The position numbers were made by a program, and so were the translations under genes. 64,000 nt of DNA from Hevea brasiliensis. Taxonomy: Eukaryota > Streptophyta > Magnoliopsida > Malpighiales > Euphorbiaceae. The first letter of the stretch is position 1; the number at the start of each line of letters is the position of its first letter. The notes under the pieces are model-generated. The model was not told where the DNA came from. It saw only the letters and a list, made by a program, of their open reading frames with translations, and made no database searches. The DNA lies in contig NC_079498.1 of assembly GCF_030052815.1 (NCBI RefSeq), forward strand, positions 89,820,273 to 89,884,272, in the 5' to 3' direction. Positions 46,715 to 57,794 of this stretch are shown one piece after another.

Positions 46715-48535
46715 AATGAGTGGTGCCGAGGGTCAGAGAGCTGCGAGCCCACCTTCAATCCATATTTCGTGGACCTCGGAAGAAGGCGTCACGGGCCAAT
46801 CGGACGCCCAAGATGCGACCATCGTTCGATTCATGGTCGGTCCACCGGATCGAGGTGAGGAGCGTCTTCTAGAAGAGAAAACCTACCAGTTGATGAGTTG
46901 CCTTCAGTCCTGAGAGAAACCGATCTCCAATCTATAATCTAAGAGTACAATCTGCGGATCGACTCTTTCGAGCTGATCAAGTGCCATGACAACCTTCGAG
47001 CCGATCACTTCTTTGATGAAGGCGATCTCCTCATAGTATACGAAGAACAGCTGAAGGCTGGACTCCGTTTTCCTTTGGACAAGTTTTATAAGGCCGTCCT
47101 AAAGCTCCACCACGTCTCGGTAGCTCAAGTAGATCCGAACTCCTGGTGGACTTTAGTAGCCTTCTGGGGCCTCTACTAAGCTAAGGGACTGAAACCCACG
47201 GCTAAAGTCTTTGTCGAGCTACATAGGCTTGCCAGAAGGAAGGATGACGAGTTCTGGTTCTTTCAAGCTAAGCCAAACTGCTCACTCTTTACCAATCTCC
47301 CTTCTTCATTGAAGAATTGGAAGGACCGATTTTTTATATTGAGGAGCAAGATTCCGAACGGCTTTGAAGGTTTTCCGCAGAGTTGGCAATACTTGGTCGC
47401 TTCAATTCCAAAGAAGATCACTTTGAATAAGGACGAAGATGCCATGGTGAAAGAGTTAAAGACTCAGGTATCCACCCACAAATTCTCGTGTTTAAACTTG
47501 GTTATGGCCGAACTGAAGTGGTGGATGATGCTGCTGGTCACCGATGAAGACTATGAGCTTCAGCTCTCTGACCTCGGTCCTAGTATATTCCCGATCTCTG
47601 GCCTCAGAATCTTAGAGAACTCATTGACTTTTTCTCTGTGCAAGTATGGCAGATGGTGACACTTCCAAGGAGAGCCGCAAGTGAAAGAGGAAGGTCTCCC
47701 AAAAGGCGCGGGCGATGAAGAAGGCCACTATTATTGCTACTCAGACTCCTCAGCGAGAATTGGTAGAGGTACTAAGCTCCCCTCCCCGACCTCAAGAGCA
47801 GTCAACCCCGGAAGTAGAGGTCGTCGTTCCTCCTCCTCAACAGATCGAACTTTCGCCTCCCTCGCCTCCTCCGATCTCTTCCAATATGGAAGGGGAGTCC
47901 TCTGGTTCTACGGTTAGGATGCTTTCCCGGGGCGCTCAACTCCTGATCCAATCGCTAGAATGGAATCGCTCTACCTGGGGGAATCCTGGCTTAGCCAAGG
48001 TTATGGGCGCCTCCATCTGCTTCTAAGAAGATTAGAACAGGTTGGCAGAGGAGGGCATCGACAATATTTTAACTCGGACAATGAGTTTGGGCTTGGAGGC
48101 CATCACAAATCAATATGTAATCAGAGAGAAGGCCCACTCCTTAAGGAGGGAGATTCTTAAGGCAGTCCAGGATGCCTCAGTCGCACATGTCAACTCTCCT
48201 CTGCCAATGACTATATCGCTAGATTGGAAGATCGGATGAAGCATTATGAAGAAAAGATAACCGAAGTGGAGCAGGAACTTGAAGTCACCCTAGCTGGTTG
48301 ATCTACTGATCTCACTCATTTCAATGAGAAACTTCGGGCAAAGGAGGAGGAGCTCCGAGCCAAAGATGAGGAGCTCCAGGCCAAGGAAGAGGAAAGCACA
48401 ATGAAAGAGGCTGGGGCATATGTGAATGCTCATAATGATCTCCTGGCTGAGCTGAGGAAGCGTTATCCCGAGGAGAACTTCTCCTGGATAAACCAGCTCA
48501 TTCCAGAGGCCGAAGAGGAGAGCGACGAGGAGCCG

Positions 48536-48607
<72 letters not shown>

Positions 48608-48664
48608 CAGAGAGCAAATGATGTACCTAGGGAGCAGGATGGGGGTGATCCACCTGCTGAATGA
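46715..48664 (+). pseudogene. Antisense additional ORF (gypsy-type 'putative transposase' domain plus coiled coil)
   Basis: The frame starts MSGAEGQRAASPP at 46,715. It continues through a disrupted region with FDEGDLLIVYEEQLKAGLRF (about 47,005), KFYKAVLKLHHVSVAQ, VFVELHRLARRKDDEFWFF and LPSSLKNWKDRFF (about 47,300). These match the plant domain annotated as 'gypsy-type putative transposase' (PF04195-like), known from additional ORFs antisense to gag-pol in Tat elements. A Pro/Ser-rich linker follows (about 47,760-47,890). A Glu/Lys-rich coiled coil (about 48,235-48,500) ends in an Arg-Glu run made by a microsatellite (48,537-48,604). In-frame TAA codons near 46,939 and 47,177 fit CAA-to-TAA decay, and there are frame changes near 46,900, 47,660 and 48,230. 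Function of the family is unknown. Confidence 0.65.
48537..48604. repeat. (AG)n microsatellite in the antisense ORF
   Basis: About 34 uninterrupted GA units, read in the antisense ORF as alternating Arg and Glu close to its C-terminus. Confidence 0.95.
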
Positions 48665-49389
48665 CTTGTATATGTTTTACTTTGAAATGAATAGAAATCC
48701 CTTTTTGTTCAATTTCTTTGATGAGATAAAAAAGCATCCAACTTGTCTGAGTACTTAATTGATTGAACGTATTTGAACATTAAACTTGAAAGCAACCATT
48801 AATTAGAGCATAAGAGATCGGAAAAACATTATCCGTGAACATGAGATCGGACTAAGCCATGACCAAACACCGGATAAAACTTTAGAATATTAGAATTGGA
48901 AAGACTTGACATTGACTTGAATTTTTAAGATCGGAATCTTCATTAGACCGGATAACAACCTTAACTTTGTTTTAAGGAAAATCTAGGGTCTTCAAATGAG
49001 AAGCCTGATCACCTCATTAGTCAGATGAAGTTCTACAATATTTGTACCGAGAGATCTGGGAGCATTAGTAGGCAAGACTGGATGGTCCGGCGACCCAACA
49101 TTGATTCGAACCCATCTGATAAGAGATCGGAAAACAATTAACTAAGTGTGGGATTGGTTTATTCCATGGTCGAGCAATCGATGAGTTCGAAAAAGCCATT
49201 TGTGATCGAAGGACATCGGTTGAGAGTGGATAATAAAGTGAAAAGGCCTAATAGTTCCTCAACTTCGGAGGTCGACTAAAATATGGTGTCTACAGCTGCC
49301 CATCTTTACATAATTTCTATTAAAGAGAATGAAATTCTTTTGTATAGGAATTATGTAAAGATTCAGACCCATATTTTGGGCGATTGGGG

Positions 49390-50400
49390 TATGGGAAATT
49401 AATATGCTGAGAATCAAAATCAACCTGGATCTAGGAACCAGAGGTTGATAACTGGAAATTAAAGATGCTGAAAATTAAAATCAACTTGGATCAAGGAACT
49501 AGAGGTTGATGACTGAAAATTAAAATCAACTTGGATCAAGGAACCAGAGGTTGATAACTGGAAATTAAAATGATGAAAATTAAAAATCAACTTGGATCAA
49601 GGAACTAGAGGTTAATGACAGGAAATTAAAATGCTGAAAATTAAAATCAACTTGGATCAAGGAACCAGAGGTTGAGGCAGGAAGTTAAAGGCTGGAAATT
49701 AAAATCAACTTGGATCAAGGAATCAGAGGTTGATAACAAGAAATTAAAAATGCTGGGAGTTAAAATCAACTTGTATCAAGGAACCAGAGGTTGATAACTG
49801 GAGATTAAAATACTGAAAATTAAAATCAACTTAGATCAAGGAACCAGAGGTTGATGACTGAAAATTAAAATAAACTTGGATCAAAGAACTAGAGGTTGAT
49901 AACTGGAAATTAAAATGCTGAAAATTAAAAATCAACTTGGATCAAGGAACCAGAGGTTAATGACAGGAAATTAAAATGCTGGAAATTAAAATCAACTTGG
50001 ATCAAGGGACCAGAGGTTAAGGCAGGAAATTAAAGGCTGGAAATTAAAATAAACTTGGATCAAGGAATTAGAGGTTGATAACAAGAAATAAAAAATGCTG
50101 GGAATTAAAATTAACTTGGATCAAGGAACCAGAAGTTGATAGCAGGACATTAAAATGCTGAAAATTAAAATCAACTTGGATCAAGGAACCAGAGGTTGAT
50201 GACTGAAAATTAAAATAAACTTGGATCAAGGAACCAGAGGTTGATGATGTGAAATTAAAATGCTGGGAATTAAAACCAACTTGGATCAAGGAACCAGAGG
50301 TTGATAGCAGGACATTAAAATGCTGAAAATTAAAATCAACTTGGATTAAGGAACCAGAGGTTGATAGCAGGAATTAAAATGCAGAAAATTAAAAACAAGG
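49390..50400. repeat. 60 bp satellite-like array in Tat B
   Basis: About 16 units of the type aaaatcaacttggatcaagg, aaccagaggttgat, aactggaaattaaaatgctg fill the space between pol and the 3' LTR. Some units lack about 12 bp, giving a 48 bp form. Tat elements commonly carry such arrays here, and they can seed genomic satellites. The open frame 50,289-50,068 is a product of the repeat. Confidence 0.9.
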
Positions 50401-50449
50401 TTCCGAAGATAAATGATTAATGGAGGACGAGTCTCAAGACTTGGCCTAC

Positions 50450-51137
50450 AATTTCCTTTTCTTACTCACTTCTCAGGATGCCCTTTCTGGTTTCCACTCC
50501 TTCTTATTTTGCAAAAAGAGCCCTTGCGGGTTTTCACTTTCTCATCTGCACATTTTGCTAGGAGCGCCCTTTTGGGTTTTCACCTCCCTTTTTTTTTTTT
50601 TTTGCCCGGCCAACGTTCATTTCCTACAAATCTCATAGCAAAGTACATGAGGCTATCAATATTCAAATCCTGATCTTATGATAAAGTTTTAATTGATTAA
50701 TAGCGCATAAATGAAGGTATATAAGAAAGATAAATTAGAGTGAAAGAACTTTATTATGGCTTGAGAACAAAGGTACAGTTTCAAAGGAAAATGGTACAAG
50801 GATAAATCTCACAAATTCCTTGTAGCTAACTTCGAACCCACTTGACTGCCATTATTTCAAGTAATCTTTCGACGAACGTTCGTACCGTGGTGACTTATTT
50901 CCTTTCCTGGTCCCATGCTCCCTTCCTTATTTCTCCGTTTTCTGGTTCTAGGGGCACCCTTTTGGGTTTTCACCCCTAGATTTTTATTTTTATCATTTTT
51001 TTCGCTCGCTTTTTCAGGATGCCTTTTCAGGTTTTTACCCTTTGCTCATTTTGCTGAAAGTGCCCATGTGGGTTTTCGCCCTCTTTTGCACATTTTTCTA
51101 GGAGTGCCCTTTCAGGTTTTCACCCCTACATTTTTTT
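50450..51137. repeat. GCCCTTT-GGGTTTTCACC motif cluster in Tat B
   Basis: Seven variants of gtgcccttttgggttttcacc occur near 50,478, 50,518, 50,563, 50,954, 51,020, 51,060 and 51,104, separated by T-rich spacers. The same motif appears in Tat A (6,284 and 6,612). On the element's sense strand it reads GGTGAAAACCC then AAGGGC, directly after the integrase stop codon. Confidence 0.7.
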
Positions 51138-51872
51138 TTAGGCATAATACCTTTTGACAGCATCTGCATTCATGGGTCTCGGGAATTCTTCGCCGTCCAT
51201 ATGAGTCAAGATCAGCGCACCACTAGAAAATGCCTTTTTAACCACATAGGGTTCCTCATAAGTTGGTGACCATTTGCCCCGGGAATCATTTTGATTTGGG
51301 AGGATCTTTTTCAAAATCAGATCCCTCAGTTGGAATTCGCGTGGGTGAACGCCTTTGTCAAATTCCCTAGCCATTCTCCTTTGGTACAATTGCCCTTGAC
51401 ACGCTGCTGTTAGTCTTTTCTCGTCTAGTAAATTCAGCTGGTCCAACCTTGATTGAATCCACTATGACTCATTGATTCCCGACTCTTTCAGAATTCTCAG
51501 GGAGGGAATTTCTACCTCGATAGGTAAAACAGCCTCTATTCCGTAAACCAATGAGTATGGAGTTACCCCAGTAGATGTCCTTGCAGAGGTCTAGTAAGCA
51601 TGAAGGGCGAAGGGAAGCATATCATGGTAATCTCTATAAGTGACGGTCATTTTCCTGATTATTCTCTTGAGGTTTTTGTTAGCGGCTTCCACCGCTCCAT
51701 TCATTTGGGGACGGTATGGCGAAGAATTGAGATGCCAGATTTTGTACTGGTCATATAAACTCCGGATCTTTGGACCATTCAAATTCTTAGCATTGTTAGT
51801 GACAATTTTGCTGGGGATGCCGTGTCGGCAGATGACATTATTCTTGAGAAATTTGAGGAATGTATTCTGCAT
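51138..51872 (-). pseudogene. Tat B integrase, second half
   Basis: 51,872-51,591 holds the integrase core, with the second catalytic Asp replaced by Asn (IVTNNAKN) but the Glu region kept (PQMNGAVEAANKNLKRI). After stops near 51,590 and 51,470, 51,446-51,138 holds the C-terminal part (QLYQRRMAREFDKGV, LRDLILKKI, GKWSPTYEEPYVVKKAF) and ends at the pol stop codon. The first half is at 52,020-51,900, separated by a stop in place of the Trp expected after YFSK. Confidence 0.85.
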
Positions 51873-51899
51873 GATATGAGCATATGATGTCGCCTCAAC

Positions 51900-53525
51900 C
51901 TATTTGGAAAAGTAGTCAATAGCCACCAAGATGAACCTGTGCCCATTGGATGCCTCGGGATTAATGGGACCAATTACATCGATGCCCCACATTGCGAAAG
52001 AACGGGGTGAGACAAGATTAAGCAATTGATGAGGTGGGACATTTATCGAACCCGCATAGATTTGACATTTATGACACTTTCGAAAGTACTCGATGCAGTT
52101 TTTTTCCATAGTAGTCCAGAAATATCCCCGTCTCATGATTTGCTTGGCCATCATATGCCTATTGGCGTGAGTAGCGCAATTCCCCTCATGAATCTCAAAA
52201 AGGATCCTCCTTGCTTCTTTTGCATCCACACACCTCAACAATTTGCCATTGGAGCTCCTTTTATACAAAATTTCACCACTGGGACAGTATCCCAGTGCTA
52301 ATCTCCTAATCATTCTCCTTTCGTTTCTGCTTGCCCCCGGAGGGTATTCTTTGGTTTTGATGTAGACCTGGATATCATGATACCAGGGTTTTCCATTGGT
52401 TTCTTCTTTGACCATGAAGTAATAAGCCGGCTCACTCCTTGCTTTGATTTGTAACACCTGTGTTGTCTGTCCCTCTTCCATCTGAGCCATTACAGCCAGA
52501 GTGGCTAAGGCATCGAAAAACTGGTTCTTGTCGCGATTGAGGTGAGTGAAGGAAATCTCTTCAAATTTCTTGATCAATTCCAGGAGGTACTTTCGATATG
52601 GGATTAGTTTCGGGACTTTAGTTGGCCATTCTCCTTTGACTTGGTAAATGATCAAGGCTGAATCCCCGTACACCTCCAACTTCTTGACCTTCATTTCGAT
52701 GGCAGCTTGTAAACTCATCACACAGGCTTCATATTCCGCAATATTGTTAGTGCAGTCAAACCTTAGCTTAATGGCTATTGGGAAGTGCTTTCTATCAGGG
52801 GATATCAAAACTGCTCCTATCCCATTACCGGACAAGTTGACTGCTTCGTCAAAATACATTTCCCATACGTCAGTCGATTCTTTGTCCTCGCTGCTAACCT
52901 CATTAACATGCTCATCGGGGAATTCAAAATCTAGGGCTTCATAATCTTGGATCGGGTTTTCTGCCAGGAGATCAATAATAATGCTCCCCTTTACTGCCTT
53001 TCTTGTCATGTAGACAATGTCATATTGGGAGAGTATGACCTGCCATTTTGCTATCCTCCCTGGCACAAACGGGCTTTCAAATACATATTTGATCAGGTCC
53101 ATTCTAGAAATGAGCCATGTTTTGTGATTTAACATGTTATGCTTGAGTTGATTTGCCATCCATGCCAATGCGCAACAGGTTTTCTCTAGGAATGAGTATC
53201 TCGACTCGCAATCATTGAATTCTTGCTTAAATAGTAAATGGCTCTTTCTTTTCACCTCGTATCATCGTGCTGCCCCAGAACACACCCCATTGAACTCTGC
53301 TAAACTGCCATGTACAAAATCAATGGCCTTCCCATCACTGGAGGAACCAATACTGACGGGTTCGACAAATACTGTTTAATCTTTTCAAAAGCCTCTTGAC
53401 AAACTTGATCCCACCGAGCGATGTTATTCTTCCTGAGTAGTTTAAAAATGGGCTCAGCCTTGGCAGTGAGATTGGAAATGAATCTCGAAATGTAGTTCAG
53501 CTTTCCCAAAAAACTGCATACCTCC
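51900..53525 (-). pseudogene. Tat B RT connection, RNase H, archaeal-type RNase H and integrase start
   Basis: Continuation of pol from 58,858 across the solo LTR. It starts with the RT thumb/connection (CSFLGKLNYISRFI, 53,515), then the RT-linked RNase H (about 53,260-52,950; SRYSFLEKTCCALAW). The archaeal-type RNase H follows (about 52,860-52,560; EMYFDEAVN, NIAEYEACVMSL, KKLEVYGDSALII). The integrase zinc finger is at about 52,190-52,050 (HEGNCATHANRH, CHKCQIYAG), and then the first catalytic Asp (WGIDVIGPI). The 451-codon stretch 53,255-51,900 is open, the longest intact piece of the element. A break near 53,260-53,300 separates it from the connection segment. Confidence 0.88.
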
Positions 53526-56500
53526 TGTAACACCCCTCACCCGACTACAATGTAGCCGAGCAAGGCGTGCTACAATCGGTGCCGGAGCACCCTAACTTAT
53601 CTTACTTTATTTTTTTCATATATAATTTTTAATTCATTTAATTTAATATCAATTATTTTTCGACAGAGAAACCAGCGGAGTTTCCCCTATTTTATTATCG
53701 TTTGGCGTATTTCAATATTCACCTGTTTGAAATTCAATTCAACAATATTTCTAAAATAAAATCTTATCCATGCTAATCATAATTATCTCATATTTCAAAA
53801 CTCATCCATACATTTCAATTTCATAATCATTTCCATTCATACTCAATTCATATGTAAACATTCTCAAATTACATAAGCCAAATTTTCAAATTTCCTTAAT
53901 TTACATAATTTACAAAATAATTACAAAGTTTCATAATTTACATCATAATACAATATCTGGCATTTTATACAAAATACAAAATATGATCTATATGGGCCCT
54001 ATCTACATGCATTGCTGAGGAGGTGACAACCTTGAATACTTCAGACACTTCTGCAGATCTGGACTCCAAAATCTCTGTTTAGTATTCGCTGGGCTTTAAC
54101 TTCAGTACCTGCGCGAGGAAACAATTCCATCGCGCTAAGCATTGCTGCTTAGTGGTGCAATAATAGAACAAGAAAATAAAATATACAAATAAAGAAAGAA
54201 CGGAGCATAATTTGAATATTTAAGAATCAATTTAATTTAATACAATGTGTCTAATATTAAATATCTTTTGTTCTAATTTGTTCCTCTTTGGAAGCGTTTA
54301 ATTCCGAAATTCATAGTGATAATGAACAATATACAGAATTAATAAAAATACTCAGTTTATATTCATATGGTAATAGAAGGTACATTTAAAATATTTAGTT
54401 AAGTTATACCTATTTTTGTAACTCTTTTATCATTTTACTTAACAATTTTTATGTGGTTTGGATCATTTCATAATTCTAACTAATTCTTTTGAAGTCTTAT
54501 TAACTCATTTATTTGATTTCTAATATTTTCAATTACTAATAGTCTTAATTTATTTCAATAAATTACACTGCCCAAGTAACCTACGACAGGCTGACTAAAC
54601 TGGATAACGGGTCGTTGGCACTGGACACCGCGGTGCCTCGGGCCGTCATACCATGGGACGCGGAACGTCAACCACATATGCAGTCAGTATGGCTAAAAAG
54701 CCATGATAACACATAATCGGGCATAAAAGTCATGAATACGGGCATAAAAGCCATGAATATGGGCATAAAGCCATGAATACAGGCATAAAGCCTTTCGCAG
54801 TATTGCTAAAACAATACCCTATTGGCATGCCAAACTATCCAATCTGACACACATGTCTAGGCAATACAAGGGCACATAATATCATTAAATATTAATATTT
54901 TGTGTTTTGTGACTCTATTATTTCATGATAAATTTCAATTATAATTCATATATTCACTTGATCATTTATATGATCACAATTCACATCAATTATCCTTTTA
55001 TACCATTGTACTCAAAATACTTCTCCTCTCTACAATAATGAGAACTAATGTCTCATTCATACATTAATATGGTTCATTTATTCATTCATTATGTTATTCA
55101 TATTGATCACAATTTTAAACAATGGTTCACATGTACCATTGTATTCAAAACATTTTTCCTTTCTCATTTATACATTCAAGAATCTACTTATGTAATTACA
55201 AATTTTATATTTCAAGTTGAGTTACTAATATTTTATAAATTCCATTTGTGATGGGCATATAAGCCATAACTATCTATTTACATTAATTTGGTGACTTATT
55301 CTTCATATTTTAAGTAATCCATGAACATTTCATGGATTTAAATTTATGGTCTTAATTTCCTTTTAACAATTTTGACTAAGATACATAGTCCACATTTATC
55401 ATACAATTCTAAGCATTTAAGCTTAGAATTGGTTCTAGGTTTTCATCTTAATTTGCTAATCATTTTGATTACTATTCACCTTACTAGTCAACCAAAATGT
55501 TGACTTTTTCATACTTAATTGATATGTTAATTTTAATTACACCAAGATCCCACATTTTGAGTTTTACATTTGCTAATATTAATTGCCAATTGCAATTTAA
55601 AGTCCCCTAGATGCATTTCTAAATTTTCAGTTTTTACTACCTAAGTTTACTATTCCATTGGACAATTTTAGAGTGGAAACTGGGCTAACCTTTCTCTCTT
55701 GATGGGAACCTAAATCACAAATGACACTTTTATCACATTTATTCATTCAACAATTTATTCATGTAAGTACATTTCATATTTCAAGTTTTGGTGTCACTAT
55801 TCACTTTATTAGTCAACAAAAATGTTGACTTTTGGATAGAAAATAGGTGCATTGGTTTTAACACTCCCATTGTACCACATTTTACATTTAAAACTTGTTG
55901 GAATTGAGTACCCATACCATTTCTAAACTTAAAACCAAGAGGGCAGAATTTTTAGTTTTTAAAGCCTAACTTTACTGTTCCATTAGGCACTGTTGCAGTG
56001 GGAATTTGAGGAAATGGTAAACATGAAAGTTGTTCCTTATTTTGTCTAGTTGAATTTCCTTTTTTGAATCACTCCATTTAGAGTTTTATAGCTCTAGATA
56101 TGGTCCAAAAACCACAGCTGGCCGGATTTCCATTCTGCAGAAATTACCAAATCTACAGTACCATGAACAGTGACTGTGACTGCCATTTGGGTTAGGTTCT
56201 GGTCATAATTTGGGGTAGGTTTCTTCATGAAAGTTGTTTTTCTAGGTCTTAACTTGTTGCTGTAAAAATTTCAGGTCAATTGACCATTTCTACAGTGAGT
56301 TATGGGCAAATGAACAGTTACTGTTCATTTGGTCATTTCTGCAGGTGCTGTTGTAGGGTATCCGGATTGGGGCTAACTTTTGGTCCTCTTGCTTTGGTCT
56401 TTTGGGCATGATTTCTTCAGAAAAAATGTGCCATTATAAGTCTAGTTTCATGTACAATTGGCCAAACACCAATTGGACCAACACAGCCAAAGATATGGCT

Positions 56501-57789
56501 GTCCAAGTGGGCTGGAATTTCAGTCACCCTGCTGCACTCACAAGGCAGCATACTCATTCACTTTGCCATGCTACATTTCAGTCCAAATTATGGTCTACTT
56601 ACCTAAAATGGTCACTAATTGACCATTAAAATGTTCTCTAACAATTTCCTAAGCCAAGTCAAATTTTCACTTCTCAAAACCCTAATTCCCATTTCCATTT
56701 CACACTAGTTACCCTAGTTAACTAGCTAAGTCATTATCCACATAATTATGTACTTCAAACATGATCTCTAGTCCACTTTAAGTCCATCAAAACTATCAAA
56801 CCCATTCCTTCCATAGGGCTGCCGAAATCCATAGTATGTATACACATAATTTTTGTTCATTTTAGTTACAAATTCTTACTCAATTCAAGTTACTAACATG
56901 GAAAATAAAAGTTTTAAGTAGATAGGTGCACTAACCTCTTGTAGGGCAGATTTTTCCAAGCTCAAACTTCACTTTCTTTCCTTTTCTAGGCTGCCAAACA
57001 CTTTCCCAAGAGGTATGGACAAGTTTTAGTGAAGGTGACTTAGGGTTTAGTAGTGGAAATTCATGGGAAATAGGAGTAATTGAAGAAAGTTTTCATGGAG
57101 GGTTATGGAGGAGAGGTTCACGTCTTGAGGAAGAAGAAGAAGAAGAGCAGAATTTTTTTGGTCTTCTTTGACTCTTTTAAGTGATTTAAGGAAGCTTGTT
57201 AAATGGTGATTGGTTGGGAGAAAGTAAATGACATCATGTGATGTCATTATCCTTAATTTCCACTATTTTTCTTTTCTTTTCTTTTCTACCACATTTCAAT
57301 TTAATTTTTAGCAATATTTATTCATATTTTGAGTCATAATAATTATTTATTTAACTGGACAAGTCGGCCAAAAATCGTCTCTGAAGGCGAAATGACCAAA
57401 ATGCCCTCCGTTTGGCTTAACGGGTCAAAATTGTCTGTACCGTTTGAAAAATTTTTCTAAATATTTTCTTGGCATTCTAATGCCATAGGAACCTCAATGA
57501 CCCTTCTCTGGAGTTCCAAAAATTATTTTATGAATTTTTCCCTGGGTCTAGGGCTCCTCGTTGCGAGAACCGCAACTTCCCTCTGGTTACCCATCGCTTG
57601 GGCACCGGCTCGTTTGACTTGGTTGTATTTTATTTCTAAAATTTTTCCTAAATTTTTCTTATTAATATTTGAGTTAATTATGGTTCCTGACTTTAGTTTA
57701 AATATTTTTCCGGACGTTCTAGCTGTCCGAACCGACACCGGTCACCAGAATAGTAGAATGTACGGAGTTGCTACCGGGAGGGTGTTACA
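53526..57789. mobile_element. 4,264 bp probable solo LTR (Del/Tekay-type) inside Tat B pol
   Basis: Starts TGTAACACCC (53,526) and ends GGGTGTTACA (57,780-57,789), with perfect 5 bp duplications CCTCC at 53,521-53,525 and 57,790-57,794. There is no coding region, primer-binding site, polypurine tract or internal direct repeat, so it is best read as one very long LTR left after recombination. Length and TGTAACACCC start fit chromovirus Del/Tekay LTRs. It contains a short tandem repeat (54,715-54,795, units like gggcataaaagccatgaata) and T-rich stretches. Removing it with one CCTCC makes the RT frame continuous. Open frames such as 57,497-57,886 cross its edge and are not genes. Confidence 0.85.
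54715..54795. repeat. 20 bp tandem repeat in the solo LTR
   Basis: Four units of gggcataaaagccatgaata with small changes, followed by the tail aggcataaagcctttcgcag. Confidence 0.85.
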
Positions 57790-57794
57790 CCTCC

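Larger units (their letters stand above)
43089..49293 (-). repeat. Tat B 3' LTR, about 6.2 kb
   Basis: On the minus strand it starts TGTAGACACCATATTTTAG at 49,293, right after a polypurine-type GATGGGCAGC. It ends CCCTTGCGACA at 43,089, giving TG...CA termini. A minus-strand TATA box (CTATAAATA, 44,922-44,930) is the probable element promoter, leaving about 4.4 kb of U3. It contains dimeric repeats at 43,535-43,925 and antisense ORFs at 45.7-48.7 kb. The word CGATCTC/GAGATCG is scattered throughout. No second LTR is in the window, so the ends rest on motifs only. Confidence 0.65.

Noticed and set aside
49390..50400. Regular repeats that could suggest a CRISPR array
   Set aside because: Units are contiguous without unique spacers, in a plant retrotransposon.
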